In this document: positions 24,065 to 31,286 of the stretch, piece after piece
Numbering within the stretch: the stretch's first letter is position 1
Layout: the number at the start of each line of letters is the position of its first letter
Origin: a virus
Virus record (IMG/VR): IMGVR_UViG_3300046690_000480
Coordinates: 1 to 51,675 of that record
Length of the DNA: 51,675 nt
Strand: one strand, 5' to 3'
Translations under genes and position numbers: made by a program
Notes under the pieces: generated by a model
Told to the model about the DNA's origin: nothing
Database searches by the model: none
Seen by the model: the letters and a program-made list of their open reading frames with translations, nothing else

Positions 24065-25033
24065 ATGTTAGAGGAAATTTTAAAACTAGCCGACGAAGGC
24101 AAGCTCGTTGCGTATTTAGTTTTAGCACTCATGTATTTAGCGACTGGCTATCTAGTTTATAAGTCCGGAATTGGTAAGAAACTTACTCGGAGTCTCGCGC
24201 TAGTATTTTACTCAGACTCAAGCAGCTATCAATCCAAACGAATGACACAACATTTATTCGAGTTAGAAGAAAAAATCAGGAGTATTCAAAAGCTTCTTTC
24301 AAACAAGAATCTAGAAGCTCAGAGAGCTGCTATTGAGGCTGAACTTGAGGGCCAACTGACTCGAGACATTCCAAAAATAGTTGCCGCAAAACTTGAGAAA
24401 ATCAAAACACTTGACAATGCCTTCGACTCTGAACTTAAAGCCACAATCGTAGACGCCGTATCCGCATTCCTCATCGCGAATGAACCGTCAACGTTACTAG
24501 AGGATAGACGAGAGCAGCTACGAATCAAAGAACGTGCGGAGCGTGGAAACATATTAGAAAAAACGATTCAAGAACAATCCCAAAGCGCTGGCCGCCTTAA
24601 AGCTGTAATGATTAATCTCTTTGTAATATTCAATATCGGCGTTTTACTAATCTACCTATTCGCAGCCACCTCACTAACAGATCGAGCAGTTACTGCAATT
24701 ATCGGCCTGTATGTTAGCTTGGCAGCATTCATTGTATATATTTATCGAACCTCAAACTTCAGATCATCAGTATTACTCGCGCTCAGAGAAGATGCTAAAA
24801 AGTACTTCGACGCAGATGATTATATTAGACGACTGAAGCCAGGTGCTTCGCCTAGCGACAGGGACATTGAAGTCCTGAAGCTACTTTTGCTCAACAGGGC
24901 GGAGCGTGAAAAAATGGCCAATCACCCTTACGAGCTTATTCTAAAAGGCATAACCAACTCAAATATTCAGCTAAAAGGTGGCAAAATGGTTAGCTCAAAA
25001 AAAACCGCAAAGAGTGACTCAGAATCAACTTGA
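24065..25033 (+). CDS. AT-rich membrane protein of unknown function (moron)
   Basis: A 322-residue protein: one N-terminal membrane segment (about residues 14-34), a long charged coiled coil (about 55-180), then two adjacent membrane segments (181-201 and 208-228) and a soluble Lys-rich C-terminus. The gene is far richer in A/T, with many rare codons, than the surrounding genes. It is rightward while everything around it is leftward, has its own AT-rich upstream region and a Shine-Dalgarno (AAAGGACG), and ends at a hairpin. It lies between antiterminator Q and holin. No enzymatic motif is visible. Candidate superinfection exclusion or defence protein (inference only). Confidence 0.85.
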   Translation: MLEEILKLADEGKLVAYLVLALMYLATGYLVYKSGIGKKLTRSLALVFYSDSSSYQSKRMTQHLFELEEKIRSIQKLLSNKNLEAQRAAIEAELEGQLTRDIPKIVAAKLEKIKTLDNAFDSELKATIVDAVSAFLIANEPSTLLEDRREQLRIKERAERGNILEKTIQEQSQSAGRLKAVMINLFVIFNIGVLLIYLFAATSLTDRAVTAIIGLYVSLAAFIVYIYRTSNFRSSVLLALREDAKKYFDADDYIRRLKPGASPSDRDIEVLKLLLLNRAEREKMANHPYELILKGITNSNIQLKGGKMVSSKKTAKSDSEST

Positions 25034-25048
25034 CGTCAAAATAACAAA

Positions 25049-25085
25049 AGGCAGTAATAGGGTTCAAGGAACAAAATTACTGCCT
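25049..25085. terminator. Hairpin after the moron gene
   Basis: A ten-base-pair perfect stem AGGCAGTAAT / ATTACTGCCT with a 17-base loop, 13 bp after the stop codon. The U-tract is poor, so termination is uncertain. A second hairpin (TGATCTTT / AAAGATCA, 25101-25127) follows and reaches the Q stop codon. Confidence 0.45.
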
Positions 25086-25124
25086 CCTCAAGTAAGGCAT
25101 TTGATCTTTGACTTGCCTTAAAGA

Positions 25125-25514
25125 TCAGGCGACCTTCCGAAACTCACTTACGACACAATCAATCCAAGCTGCCCCTGCTCTGGCCAACTCTCGCGCCTTA
25201 CCTTCACTGATTCCATATTGCTTCCCTACCCTTACCATTGCCCACTTCGCTCCATAGTAGAGCCAGATAATATCCCCCATTTGCTGATCTCGATTCGCTA
25301 GCTTAGCTACGGCGTTGTCGATAGCTATAGCCCAGTCATCAGTAATGCAGTAATTCTTGCTTGATGCAGCTTGTGGCATCGCTTGTCGCATCAGCGAGAG
25401 CGTCGGAGATGTGTAACCGGGTATACCCATTCCATCCATCCTCCACCAACCCCACTGCTCGAGCAGGTACTCGGTATCGCCCAACGGTCGTCCTGCCGGT
25501 TTACGAATCATCAT
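25125..25514 (-). CDS. Antitermination protein Q
   Basis: A 129-residue protein of the phage antitermination Q type seen in Pseudomonas prophages: PAGRPLGDTEYLLEQWGWWRMDGMGIPGY near the start, then a C-terminal helix-turn-helix-like ISEGKARELARAGAAWI. It should bind near the late promoter and let RNA polymerase read through terminators into holin, packaging, head, tail and lysis genes. I choose ATG 25514; an in-frame TTG nine bases upstream overlaps the previous stop. Last gene of the PR-side early operon. Confidence 0.85.
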   Translation of the reverse strand: MMIRKPAGRPLGDTEYLLEQWGWWRMDGMGIPGYTSPTLSLMRQAMPQAASSKNYCITDDWAIAIDNAVAKLANRDQQMGDIIWLYYGAKWAMVRVGKQYGISEGKARELARAGAAWIDCVVSEFRKVA

Positions 25515-25519
25515 TCCCT

Positions 25520-25840
25520 TCAATCCCCTGTGTAATTTGTGCCGCCCGCCCCCAGGCGGTTAGATCGTTCATATGGGCTCTGTGACTCGCTCGTCGATGG
25601 CGAACCTTTCAGTACTGAAATTTCACGCTGAGCACTCTGTAATTTGAAACTTAACTGGGTGACCAACTCGTCGGTAGAAAGCACCAACTTGCTGCCCTGA
25701 ATAACCCAACCTGAACCGTTGCAGTCAGCGCAAACCAGCTCATAAAACAGCCCTTCCACTACCGCTTTTCCCGCGCAGATTGAACAAGGCTCCAGCTCGA
25801 TCCGCTCTCGCTTAAAGCCAGGCACTCGCCTTTTCTGCAT
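25520..25840 (-). CDS. Hypothetical zinc-ribbon phage protein
   Basis: A 106-residue protein with two Cys pairs, CSIC (residues 19-22) and CADC (37-40), spaced as a zinc ribbon. A predicted helical segment and a Ser/Gly-rich end follow. It lies in the nin-like region between the internal recombinase (overlap of 29 bases) and Q. Probably nucleic-acid or protein binding; function unknown. Confidence 0.75.
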   Translation of the reverse strand: MQKRRVPGFKRERIELEPCSICAGKAVVEGLFYELVCADCNGSGWVIQGSKLVLSTDELVTQLSFKLQSAQREISVLKGSPSTSESQSPYERSNRLGAGGTNYTGD

Positions 25841-27125
25841 GATTTAAAACCTCGCCTATGGTTGTTTCTTCAGTGGCCTTGCGGGCCTTATGTTCTGTGG
25901 CTTGCAGCGAATTACCAGAATCTTCAAATCTAAAGCCGGTCAATCCATGAATCGCTGCAAAGCCTTTCTGATCTAGATGTGCGTGCCACTGTTCAAGGGC
26001 ATCCCGCTTGCGGCTCATTACGTCCGACTGGATGTAAACCTTCACGTTGTGCCCCATCGCGTGGTTGATTAGCAGCTCGCCTATCAGGTGGTCGATGCCG
26101 ATATCTGCCCAGCCAGTGCGCGCCACCTTGCGCAAGTCGTGACTGGTCCACTCGCCCTTTCCCAACCGACGGAACACGGCGCAGCCTTGTGCCTCGCCCA
26201 GCGCCTTGCCATTGCGCGCAGGGAACAGGCATTGGCCGTCATAGCCTCGGGCGTACTGACTTTCTCGGTACCGGGTCAGCAGCGTGCAAACCTGCTCGGT
26301 CAGGGGCAGGTGATGCTCGACACCGGTTTTCGTGTTCTCGGCCGGGATGAACCATTCGCGTTCGGCCAGGCTGATGTGCGACCAGCGCGCCATCCGGGTT
26401 TCACCGATCCGCGTGCCATGGCAGAGCATCATCAGTGCGAGCATCGAATCCAGCGGCGCGGTGCTCATGACTTCGGCCAGTTGCCCGAGCAGGCCTTCCA
26501 ACTGAACGCCGCGCAGACGGGACGGCTTGATGCCGACCTTTGCCTTAGAGAAGTCGTTGAACCGGATCGCTGCCATCGGGTTGGACGTGATCATCCCCAG
26601 CTTGGCCGCTTGCCGGAATGACAAGGCCAACAGCTGAAACGCGGAACGTACGTAGTCGATGGAAACCGTCTCCTGCAGCGGCCACATCAGCAGGGTGTCG
26701 AGAGCGGCCTTGTCGATGCCGATCAGGGGCAGCTCGCCGAGGCGCGGTTTCAGGTGGCACTTGATGATCGAGGCGCCGGTGTTTTTACGTTTGGTCGACA
26801 GATTGCGATCGCGCGACATGCGATCAGCGAACCAGTCCAGCAGTTCGCCAACAGCGTTCCACTTCGACAGGCTCGCGCCCTCCCCGGCGGCCAGACGCAG
26901 CCGAAGCGACGGCAGCGCCGCTACAACTTGTTTGTGAGTCAGCTCGGGGAACGTGCCGATGGGATTCCACTTGCCCTTCAACACCAGGTACCACGAGCCA
27001 CCGGTTCGAGCCTTGTTGAAGCGCAGGTACAGCCCCTTATTCTCAATGTCGCGTACGTCCTGTACGGTGCCGGCCACTTGGCGCTTGATCTCAGCTTCGG
27101 TGATCTTCACCGCGGCGGTACTCAT
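25812..27125 (-). CDS. Internal tyrosine recombinase in the replication/nin region
   Basis: A 437-residue tyrosine recombinase, complete by motif. An N-terminal DUF4102-like arm-binding part and a core-binding domain (about 90-195) are followed by a catalytic domain with Arg239 (CHGTRIGETR), His329 and Arg332 (SHDLRKVART), His355 and the nucleophile Tyr364 (HAMGHNVKVY). It is the second recombinase of the prophage and lies 17 kb from the att-proximal integrase, inside the leftward early operon (ATGA overlap with the DUF1364 gene). It would be expressed with lytic genes, which suggests a role in phage DNA processing, dimer resolution or inversion rather than integration (inference). Confidence 0.88.
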   Translation of the reverse strand: MSTAAVKITEAEIKRQVAGTVQDVRDIENKGLYLRFNKARTGGSWYLVLKGKWNPIGTFPELTHKQVVAALPSLRLRLAAGEGASLSKWNAVGELLDWFADRMSRDRNLSTKRKNTGASIIKCHLKPRLGELPLIGIDKAALDTLLMWPLQETVSIDYVRSAFQLLALSFRQAAKLGMITSNPMAAIRFNDFSKAKVGIKPSRLRGVQLEGLLGQLAEVMSTAPLDSMLALMMLCHGTRIGETRMARWSHISLAEREWFIPAENTKTGVEHHLPLTEQVCTLLTRYRESQYARGYDGQCLFPARNGKALGEAQGCAVFRRLGKGEWTSHDLRKVARTGWADIGIDHLIGELLINHAMGHNVKVYIQSDVMSRKRDALEQWHAHLDQKGFAAIHGLTGFRFEDSGNSLQATEHKARKATEETTIGEVLNHAEKASAWL

Positions 27126-27424
27126 GCGGCCCCCTTAACGGTGAGAATTCCAGCCCTGATCAGGGCTTCGTGGGTTTCGGCGATGGCGCGCGGCACGTCC
27201 TGCCAGTCGATCTCGCCGGCGGCGCGGCCGTCGATCACGTCGTGGCAAGCGTTGCACGCGTACACCGCCACGGTGTCAAAACCTTTCATGCCCATACCCT
27301 TCTGCCCGCAAGACAGATGCGCGAGGACGGTGGTTTCTGGATTGTGATTGCAGATGCTTGGCATCCGGACGGTGCACTCTTGGCCATTTGCCGAGGCGCG
27401 AAGCTTTCTCGAGCTCACTCGCAT
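27122..27424 (-). CDS. DUF1364-type putative nuclease (nin region)
   Basis: A 100-residue protein starting at ATG 27424 (GGGGAA upstream). SSRKLRASANGQECTVRMPSICNHNPETTVLAHL and CNACHDVIDGRA give the DUF1364 pattern, a Cys/His metal-binding fold related to HNH-type nucleases. It lies beside replication gene P as in λ-like nin regions, where such proteins act in phage recombination. Catalytic activity is inferred from family, not shown. Confidence 0.8.
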   Translation of the reverse strand: MRVSSRKLRASANGQECTVRMPSICNHNPETTVLAHLSCGQKGMGMKGFDTVAVYACNACHDVIDGRAAGEIDWQDVPRAIAETHEALIRAGILTVKGAA

Positions 27425-27624
27425 GCAGGCTTCCCCGTCACTACGTCGACGACTTCGTAGGTCCCAGGCCACATCCACGAGCCATAACGCTTGGCCATGG
27501 CCTCGTCGGCAAACAGCGCCAGCGCGTGATCAGGCGGCGAACTCAGATCGACCTTGAACGAGCAGCAGAACACTGCGAAGCGATAGGTATCGATTTCAGG
27601 AACAGCCAGGCGGCGGTCAGGCAT
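27415..27624 (-). CDS. Small hypothetical protein
   Basis: A 69-residue protein starting at ATG 27624, overlapping the end of replication gene P and the start of the DUF1364 gene. It has two adjacent Cys (FAVFCCSF) and an αβ pattern (LALFADEAMAKRYGSWMWPGTYEVVDVVTG). No domain recognised. Coding is supported by tight coupling within the operon and typical codon use. Confidence 0.7.
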   Translation of the reverse strand: MPDRRLAVPEIDTYRFAVFCCSFKVDLSSPPDHALALFADEAMAKRYGSWMWPGTYEVVDVVTGKPACE

Positions 27625-28279
27625 GACGGGCAGCCCCCGATCTCATGGCGCGCAGCTCGGAGAGCGCTCTGTTTCCGATCTCAGGTGTACGGCGGCCGTC
27701 AACTCGGGCGGGCAATGCCAGCGGCATCTTTTGGAGCGGCAACCCATCGATCAAACGGCGCACGGTGATCACGTAGTTGCGCTCGAACAGCTTGCGCGCC
27801 AGCGAGGTTTCGAGGCGGTTCAGACTCTCGAAACCCGACTCCTTGGCCGTGTGCCAAATCGCATCATGTGACCAGTTCGCTTGGCCGGCCATCGACGGAT
27901 GGACATTGCGGCTCGCTTCGCGAAACGCCGTTTCGAGCGGTGGCAGCCCAAGCATTTCAGGCGTGGGCTGGCTCAGGTTTATGAACTTGCCTACGCTCGG
28001 CGCGAAGTCAGAGCCAAGCTTCCGGCACTGCTCGATGCCGAAGCGAATCTGCTCGACCTTCGTGATTTTCTCGGCCATGAACGCCTTGGTCCAAGTGGCT
28101 TTCGCGGCGTTGACGGCCTCTTGATCAGGCCAAGCCTGCTTCCACGCCGGGAAGATTGCCATCAGCTCGCGGAACAGTGCGTTGATGACTTGGACGGTAC
28201 CCGCATCCGCCTTCACTGGCGCGACCTCAGCCGACGCCACATTGGGTAACATTTGCAGCACACTCGAAACAGACTTCAT
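27617..28279 (-). CDS. Replication protein P-like helicase loader
   Basis: A 220-residue protein of the λ P type, which delivers host DnaB to the phage origin. FRELMAIFPAWKQAWPDQEAVNAAKATWTKAFMAE and IEQCRKLGSDFAPSVGKFI in the N-terminal half are characteristic. It starts at ATG 28279 overlapping the stop of the O-like gene (TGATG) with GGGAGG in front. The pair O-P with an origin inside O is the λ replication module. Confidence 0.85.
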   Translation of the reverse strand: MKSVSSVLQMLPNVASAEVAPVKADAGTVQVINALFRELMAIFPAWKQAWPDQEAVNAAKATWTKAFMAEKITKVEQIRFGIEQCRKLGSDFAPSVGKFINLSQPTPEMLGLPPLETAFREASRNVHPSMAGQANWSHDAIWHTAKESGFESLNRLETSLARKLFERNYVITVRRLIDGLPLQKMPLALPARVDGRRTPEIGNRALSELRAMRSGAARHA

Positions 28280-29067
28280 CACAGACCTCCCAGGTCATCA
28301 CCCCAACTGGTGTCGTTGAAATCAGGCTCTTGACCACGACCTGCTGCCTGCACTCGCTCACGCTTCACCCACTGGACCAGGCGGTAGCACCAGCCGGAGC
28401 CGGAATCGAGAGTGTTTGGCTTGGCGCAGTGGAAGCCCTTGAACTTGCGAACCGCTTCGTCAGGGACGCAGTCGGCCGGAAGCCCCGCGATGGCGATCTG
28501 ATCCGACAACGCTTTCTCGTTCGGCAACCAAGTCGCGAACATGGAGAAGCGCTGGTGATTATCCTGCGGCTCGATTGCGGCGTTGTTCTGCTCCGCGATC
28601 GCGACATCAATCTCGCGCTGTTGCTGCTCTTCGGTTAATTGATGGTTAAGTGACGGATTGGGTGCAGCCGCTGCACCCCGTTCTGTCGTAGCTTGCACCC
28701 CGTTCTGTTGTGGATTGCACCCCGTGCCTTCATTTGCACCCCGTTCGGAACGGGGTGCAGCACTTGCACCCCGCAATAGTTGAAGGTCGTAAACGACTGG
28801 GCGTCGGTCATGGCGATCAATGTGAACAGCAGCGATCGCCTGGTTGCCCTGCTTGATCAGCCCGGACGTCTCCAAGTCATTCAGTTTGTAACGCACGGTG
28901 CGCTCGGAAAGACCGGTGTCCTGAGCCAGCGTGGTAGCCGACGGGAACGCGCCAGCACCATTCGATCCGGCATAGTTGGCCAGGCACAGCAGAACGTGCC
29001 GGGCACTGGCATCCTTGAGAACTTGCGTGGGCAAAGACAGCGCCCATGACATTGCTTGAACGCTCAC
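28279..29067 (-). CDS. Replication initiator, λ O-like, with helix-turn-helix N-terminus
   Basis: A 262-residue protein. Residues about 10-75 form a winged helix-turn-helix (LKDASARHVLLCLANYAG, then LAQDTGLSERTVRYKLNDLETSGLI). The middle (about 95-140) is a low-complexity stretch encoded by the iteron cluster, and the C-terminal part resembles a DnaT-like partner-binding domain (WLPNEKALSDQIAIAGLPADCVPDEAVRKFKGFH). It should bind the iterons and recruit the P-like loader and DnaB. GTG 29067 has a well-spaced GGAG. The middle segment is presumably a flexible linker free to carry origin sequence. Confidence 0.85.
   Translation of the reverse strand: MSVQAMSWALSLPTQVLKDASARHVLLCLANYAGSNGAGAFPSATTLAQDTGLSERTVRYKLNDLETSGLIKQGNQAIAAVHIDRHDRRPVVYDLQLLRGASAAPRSERGANEGTGCNPQQNGVQATTERGAAAAPNPSLNHQLTEEQQQREIDVAIAEQNNAAIEPQDNHQRFSMFATWLPNEKALSDQIAIAGLPADCVPDEAVRKFKGFHCAKPNTLDSGSGWCYRLVQWVKRERVQAAGRGQEPDFNDTSWGDDLGGL
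28671..28773. repeat. Iteron cluster inside the O-like gene, candidate replication origin
   Basis: Six copies of YTGCACCCCG: 28671-28680, 28693-28702, 28715-28724, 28734-28743, 28764-28773 in one orientation and 28751-28760 inverted. The first three are exactly 22 bp apart. A partial inverted copy (GGTGCAG) lies at 28661-28667. Iterons within the initiator gene are the λ ori arrangement. No clear AT-rich unwinding element is obvious next to them. Confidence 0.8.
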
Positions 29068-29105
29068 AGCGAGGCTCCGATATTCAATTCGGCAAAACGA
29101 GATGA

Positions 29106-29147
29106 CGTGTGTTGCGACACGCTTTGCGAACTCTGAAAACGTGTCGC
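29106..29147. promoter_or_regulatory. Inverted repeat, possible regulator binding site
   Basis: GCGACACG (29114-29121) faces CGTGTCGC (29140-29147), with a third half-site CGTGT at 29106-29110. It lies upstream of the O-like gene and downstream of the CII-like gene. It could be an operator or an RNA hairpin; no assignment is possible by eye. Confidence 0.4.
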
Positions 29148-29216
29148 GACATTGTTCTGGGTATTGCTAGAATTTGGCTGGCTCTGCATAATCAGGTCTC
29201 TCTAGTTTTGCGAATC

Positions 29217-29242
29217 AGCCGACCTTCTCCGTCGGCTTTTTT
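29217..29242 (+). terminator. Rightward intrinsic terminator at the CII-like gene 3' end
   Basis: A perfect AGCCGAC / GTCGGCT stem with a seven-base loop and a run of six T after the stem, reading rightward, 12 bp before the stop of the leftward CII-like gene. There is no rightward gene here. In λ the antisense OOP RNA ends at the equivalent place, at the cII 3' end. Confidence 0.75.
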
Positions 29243-29253
29243 GTGTCTGCTAT

Positions 29254-29679
29254 TCAGGCTGCCTTCACGGACTGCTTGAACACTTCCAGGCTGACGATCA
29301 CTTCCTCCGCCTCCTTGAGCAGGCTCGTTTTCTCGACCGAGCAGACGCGCCCATCAGCCTGTGCGTCGAACGCAAGGCGAGTAACGTCAGCAAGGTCGGC
29401 ATGCAGTCGAAGAAGTGCGGCGTTGAGATTGATGCCTTCCGGCTTTTTCTTCGGAGCCAGCTCGAAACCGAACGCCTCCGCCCATGCTTTGAGCGGACGG
29501 AAGTCTTGGGTGAACTTCATGATCCGATGCAGCTCTTCCACGTTCATGCGGTGGGTGTCGTAGTCCGGGTTTGCCTTCTGGGAAAGAAGCGTCCGCGACT
29601 TGAAGTCCGCGCCTTCGGCGATTTTCTTGGTGCCATGGTCGTCAACCACGTCATAGATCGCCCTCATCAACTCCTGCAT
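29254..29679 (-). CDS. Phage regulatory protein, CII family (PF06892-type)
   Basis: A 141-residue regulator. DVVDDHGTKKIAEGADFKSRTLLSQKANPDYDTHRMNVEELHRIMKFTQDF is the characteristic N-terminal DNA-binding part of the CII-like family of P2/P4-type and Pseudomonas phages. ATG 29679 has GAGGTG five bases upstream. It lies between cro and the replication genes, the λ cII position, so it probably activates lysogeny promoters. The 283 bp between it and cro hold no convincing gene. Confidence 0.82.
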   Translation of the reverse strand: MQELMRAIYDVVDDHGTKKIAEGADFKSRTLLSQKANPDYDTHRMNVEELHRIMKFTQDFRPLKAWAEAFGFELAPKKKPEGINLNAALLRLHADLADVTRLAFDAQADGRVCSVEKTSLLKEAEEVIVSLEVFKQSVKAA

Positions 29680-29962
29680 GTCACACCTCGAAAATTGTTA
29701 CGTGGCTTTGCGCGACCAGCGGCGCGATCATTTGCTTATCGAATGATCAAGGACATATCCGTGACCGACTCATCAGAACCGCAAAGCGAGATAGCCGCCC
29801 TTTATTGCTTTGCAGGTGCTCCAGTTTCCACCCTGCCCTTGTCTTCTAAGCTCAGGCTTTGGCCCGCATTTGAATCATTGGCCAATCAGTCGAGAGTCAA
29901 ACTTGATCGCATGCCCTGAATGGGTTTGAGCGGGCTGTGCTCTCACTCAGGACAAGACATGG

Positions 29963-30157
29963 TTAAGCGACGCTCTTTTGCGACGGGAAGGGGCGCTGCT
30001 CCAGCGCCGAGAGACTGCCGTCGTCCTCAAGAGTCACCGATACGTCTCGCCCGACGCGGATTGCCTTGCTCAGCGCACCCTGGGTGCAACCAAGCATTTG
30101 CGCAGCCTTGGTATGACCGTGCTCTTTGGCGAATTCAGAAAGTGGGATACGGCGCAT
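29963..30157 (-). CDS. cro: Cro-type repressor
   Basis: A 64-residue protein consisting mainly of one helix-turn-helix (IPLSEFAKEHGHTKAAQMLGCTQGALSKAIRVGRDVSVTL). It is divergent from cI across a three-operator region, transcribed leftward from PR into CII-like, O, P and Q genes. The AGGA Shine-Dalgarno supports the start. Expected to compete with CI for OR and favour lytic growth. Confidence 0.88.
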   Translation of the reverse strand: MRRIPLSEFAKEHGHTKAAQMLGCTQGALSKAIRVGRDVSVTLEDDGSLSALEQRPFPSQKSVA

Positions 30158-30188
30158 GGCGACGTCCTCAGTATGGTTGTCCGCCGCA

Positions 30189-30257
30189 AGTATGACCGCC
30201 GGTATTGTATTCGGTCAATACCGGCGATATTGGCATCATTAATACCGTGGGTAATAA
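30189..30257. promoter_or_regulatory. OR: three 17-bp operators with PR and PRM promoters
   Basis: Three imperfect palindromes related to CAATACCGGCGGTATTG: 30191-30207, 30216-30232 and 30240-30256, starting 25 and 24 bp apart. PR (leftward, to cro): -35 TTGACC read from 30218-30213 and -10 CATACT from 30194-30189, spacer 18 bp, overlapping two operators. PRM (rightward, to cI): TTGGCA 30230-30235 and TAATAA 30252-30257, spacer 16 bp, covering the third operator. The same operator sequence occurs at 31931-31972 (OL). Promoter strengths are inferred. Confidence 0.85.
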
Positions 30258-30266
30258 GATCACCGT

Positions 30267-31061
30267 ATGAAAAAAGACTCCCGACGGCTTCCGCTATCCG
30301 AATGGCAGCTGCAAGACAGCGCGCGCTTGAAATCCATATTCCAAGCGAAACGTGGGGAGCTGAAGCTCACCCAGGAAAAGCTCGCATCCGAGCTGGGAGA
30401 CGGGGTAACCCAAGGCGCTGTGAGCCATTTTATGAATGGCCGCACGGCGCTGAGTGTTAATGCAGCGGTAGTTTTTGCTAGGGCGCTTGATGTGCCGATA
30501 TCCGATATCAGCCCAACCCTTGCAGCTCAAATCGAGAAAATGACATCCGCCCTACCCGACCGTCGTCCGACGGCAGCTGATCATGCGATTGATACACGAA
30601 TCCCTCCGCGAGGATTTGATCTTAAGGATGATCCTAGTTACACCGGCGTTCTCCAGCTCACTGCTCAAGGATCAGCTGGTACCGGCGAAGAAAACCCTCA
30701 CGTAGAGATTCGTGGCGTCATGGCGTTCAAGTCGTCTTGGCTACGGGCGAACAACCTGAACCAGCGGCATCTGGACGTCATCTATGCGAGCGGGCACAGC
30801 ATGGAGCCAACCATCAACGACGGCGACGTCCTGCTAGTGGATGAGTCGAGTATTGAGCCGAAAGATGGCCACATCTTCGCCATGCAAAGCGCCACCAAAG
30901 GCACGATCGTGAAGCGTCTGGTGAAGTCGGACATCGAGGGCTGGATCATCCGTAGCGACAACTCGGACAAGACGCGGTACGGCGATGAGATTCTGCGTGA
31001 CGGTGAAATAAACGAAGTCCGCATCATCGGACGCGTGGTTTGGCGCGGCGGGATGCTCTAA
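30267..31061 (+). CDS. cI: CI repressor, LexA/S24 self-cleaving
   Basis: A 264-residue repressor. An N-terminal helix-turn-helix (about 35-85, LTQEKLASELGDGVTQGAVSHFMNGRTAL) is followed by a linker with a likely Ala137-Gly138 cleavage site and a peptidase S24 domain with Ser178 (GHSMEPT) and Lys216 (TIVKRL). DNA damage through RecA should trigger self-cleavage and induction. PRM would start transcription within a few bases of the ATG, and no Shine-Dalgarno is seen, so the message from PRM is probably leaderless as in λ. The SLATT pair follows on the same strand. Confidence 0.95.
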   Translation: MKKDSRRLPLSEWQLQDSARLKSIFQAKRGELKLTQEKLASELGDGVTQGAVSHFMNGRTALSVNAAVVFARALDVPISDISPTLAAQIEKMTSALPDRRPTAADHAIDTRIPPRGFDLKDDPSYTGVLQLTAQGSAGTGEENPHVEIRGVMAFKSSWLRANNLNQRHLDVIYASGHSMEPTINDGDVLLVDESSIEPKDGHIFAMQSATKGTIVKRLVKSDIEGWIIRSDNSDKTRYGDEILRDGEINEVRIIGRVVWRGGML

Positions 31062-31125
31062 TGCCAGTCGCCGTCATGTGACCTGCAACATGGCAAAAGA
31101 TCAATATAAAAGGAGCTAGACTGGT

Positions 31126-31284
31126 ATGAGTGACAAGCCTAAAAATCCACCAGCACCGAAACCTGCACAGCCACCAAGCAGACCTGTTCACACAAATGAT
31201 GGTTGGAGCAAAAGTGACCGTGGTAACGGCCCGAATACTATATCGGAGAGCCGACCCGTCCCGCGCCCACCTAAAGGGAACTGA
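31126..31284 (+). CDS. Small proline-rich protein paired with SLATT gene
   Basis: A 52-residue protein starting at ATG 31126 with AGGAG upstream. Nearly one third of its residues are proline, arranged as NPPAPKPAQPPSRPV at the start and SRPVPRPPKGN at the end; there is no membrane segment. It stops two bases before the SLATT start, so the two genes are translationally linked. It lies 64 bp behind cI. Role unknown; it could be a partner, regulator or inhibitor of the membrane protein. The precise two-gene packaging, not a known domain, is what makes it credible. Confidence 0.75.
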   Translation: MSDKPKNPPAPKPAQPPSRPVHTNDGWSKSDRGNGPNTISESRPVPRPPKGN

Positions 31285-31286
31285 AG

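Noticed and set aside
29743-29919. 58-codon rightward ORF between cro and the CII-like gene
   Set aside because: No Shine-Dalgarno, mixed codon use, and the region is expected to be untranslated early leader on the other strand. Cannot be excluded entirely.
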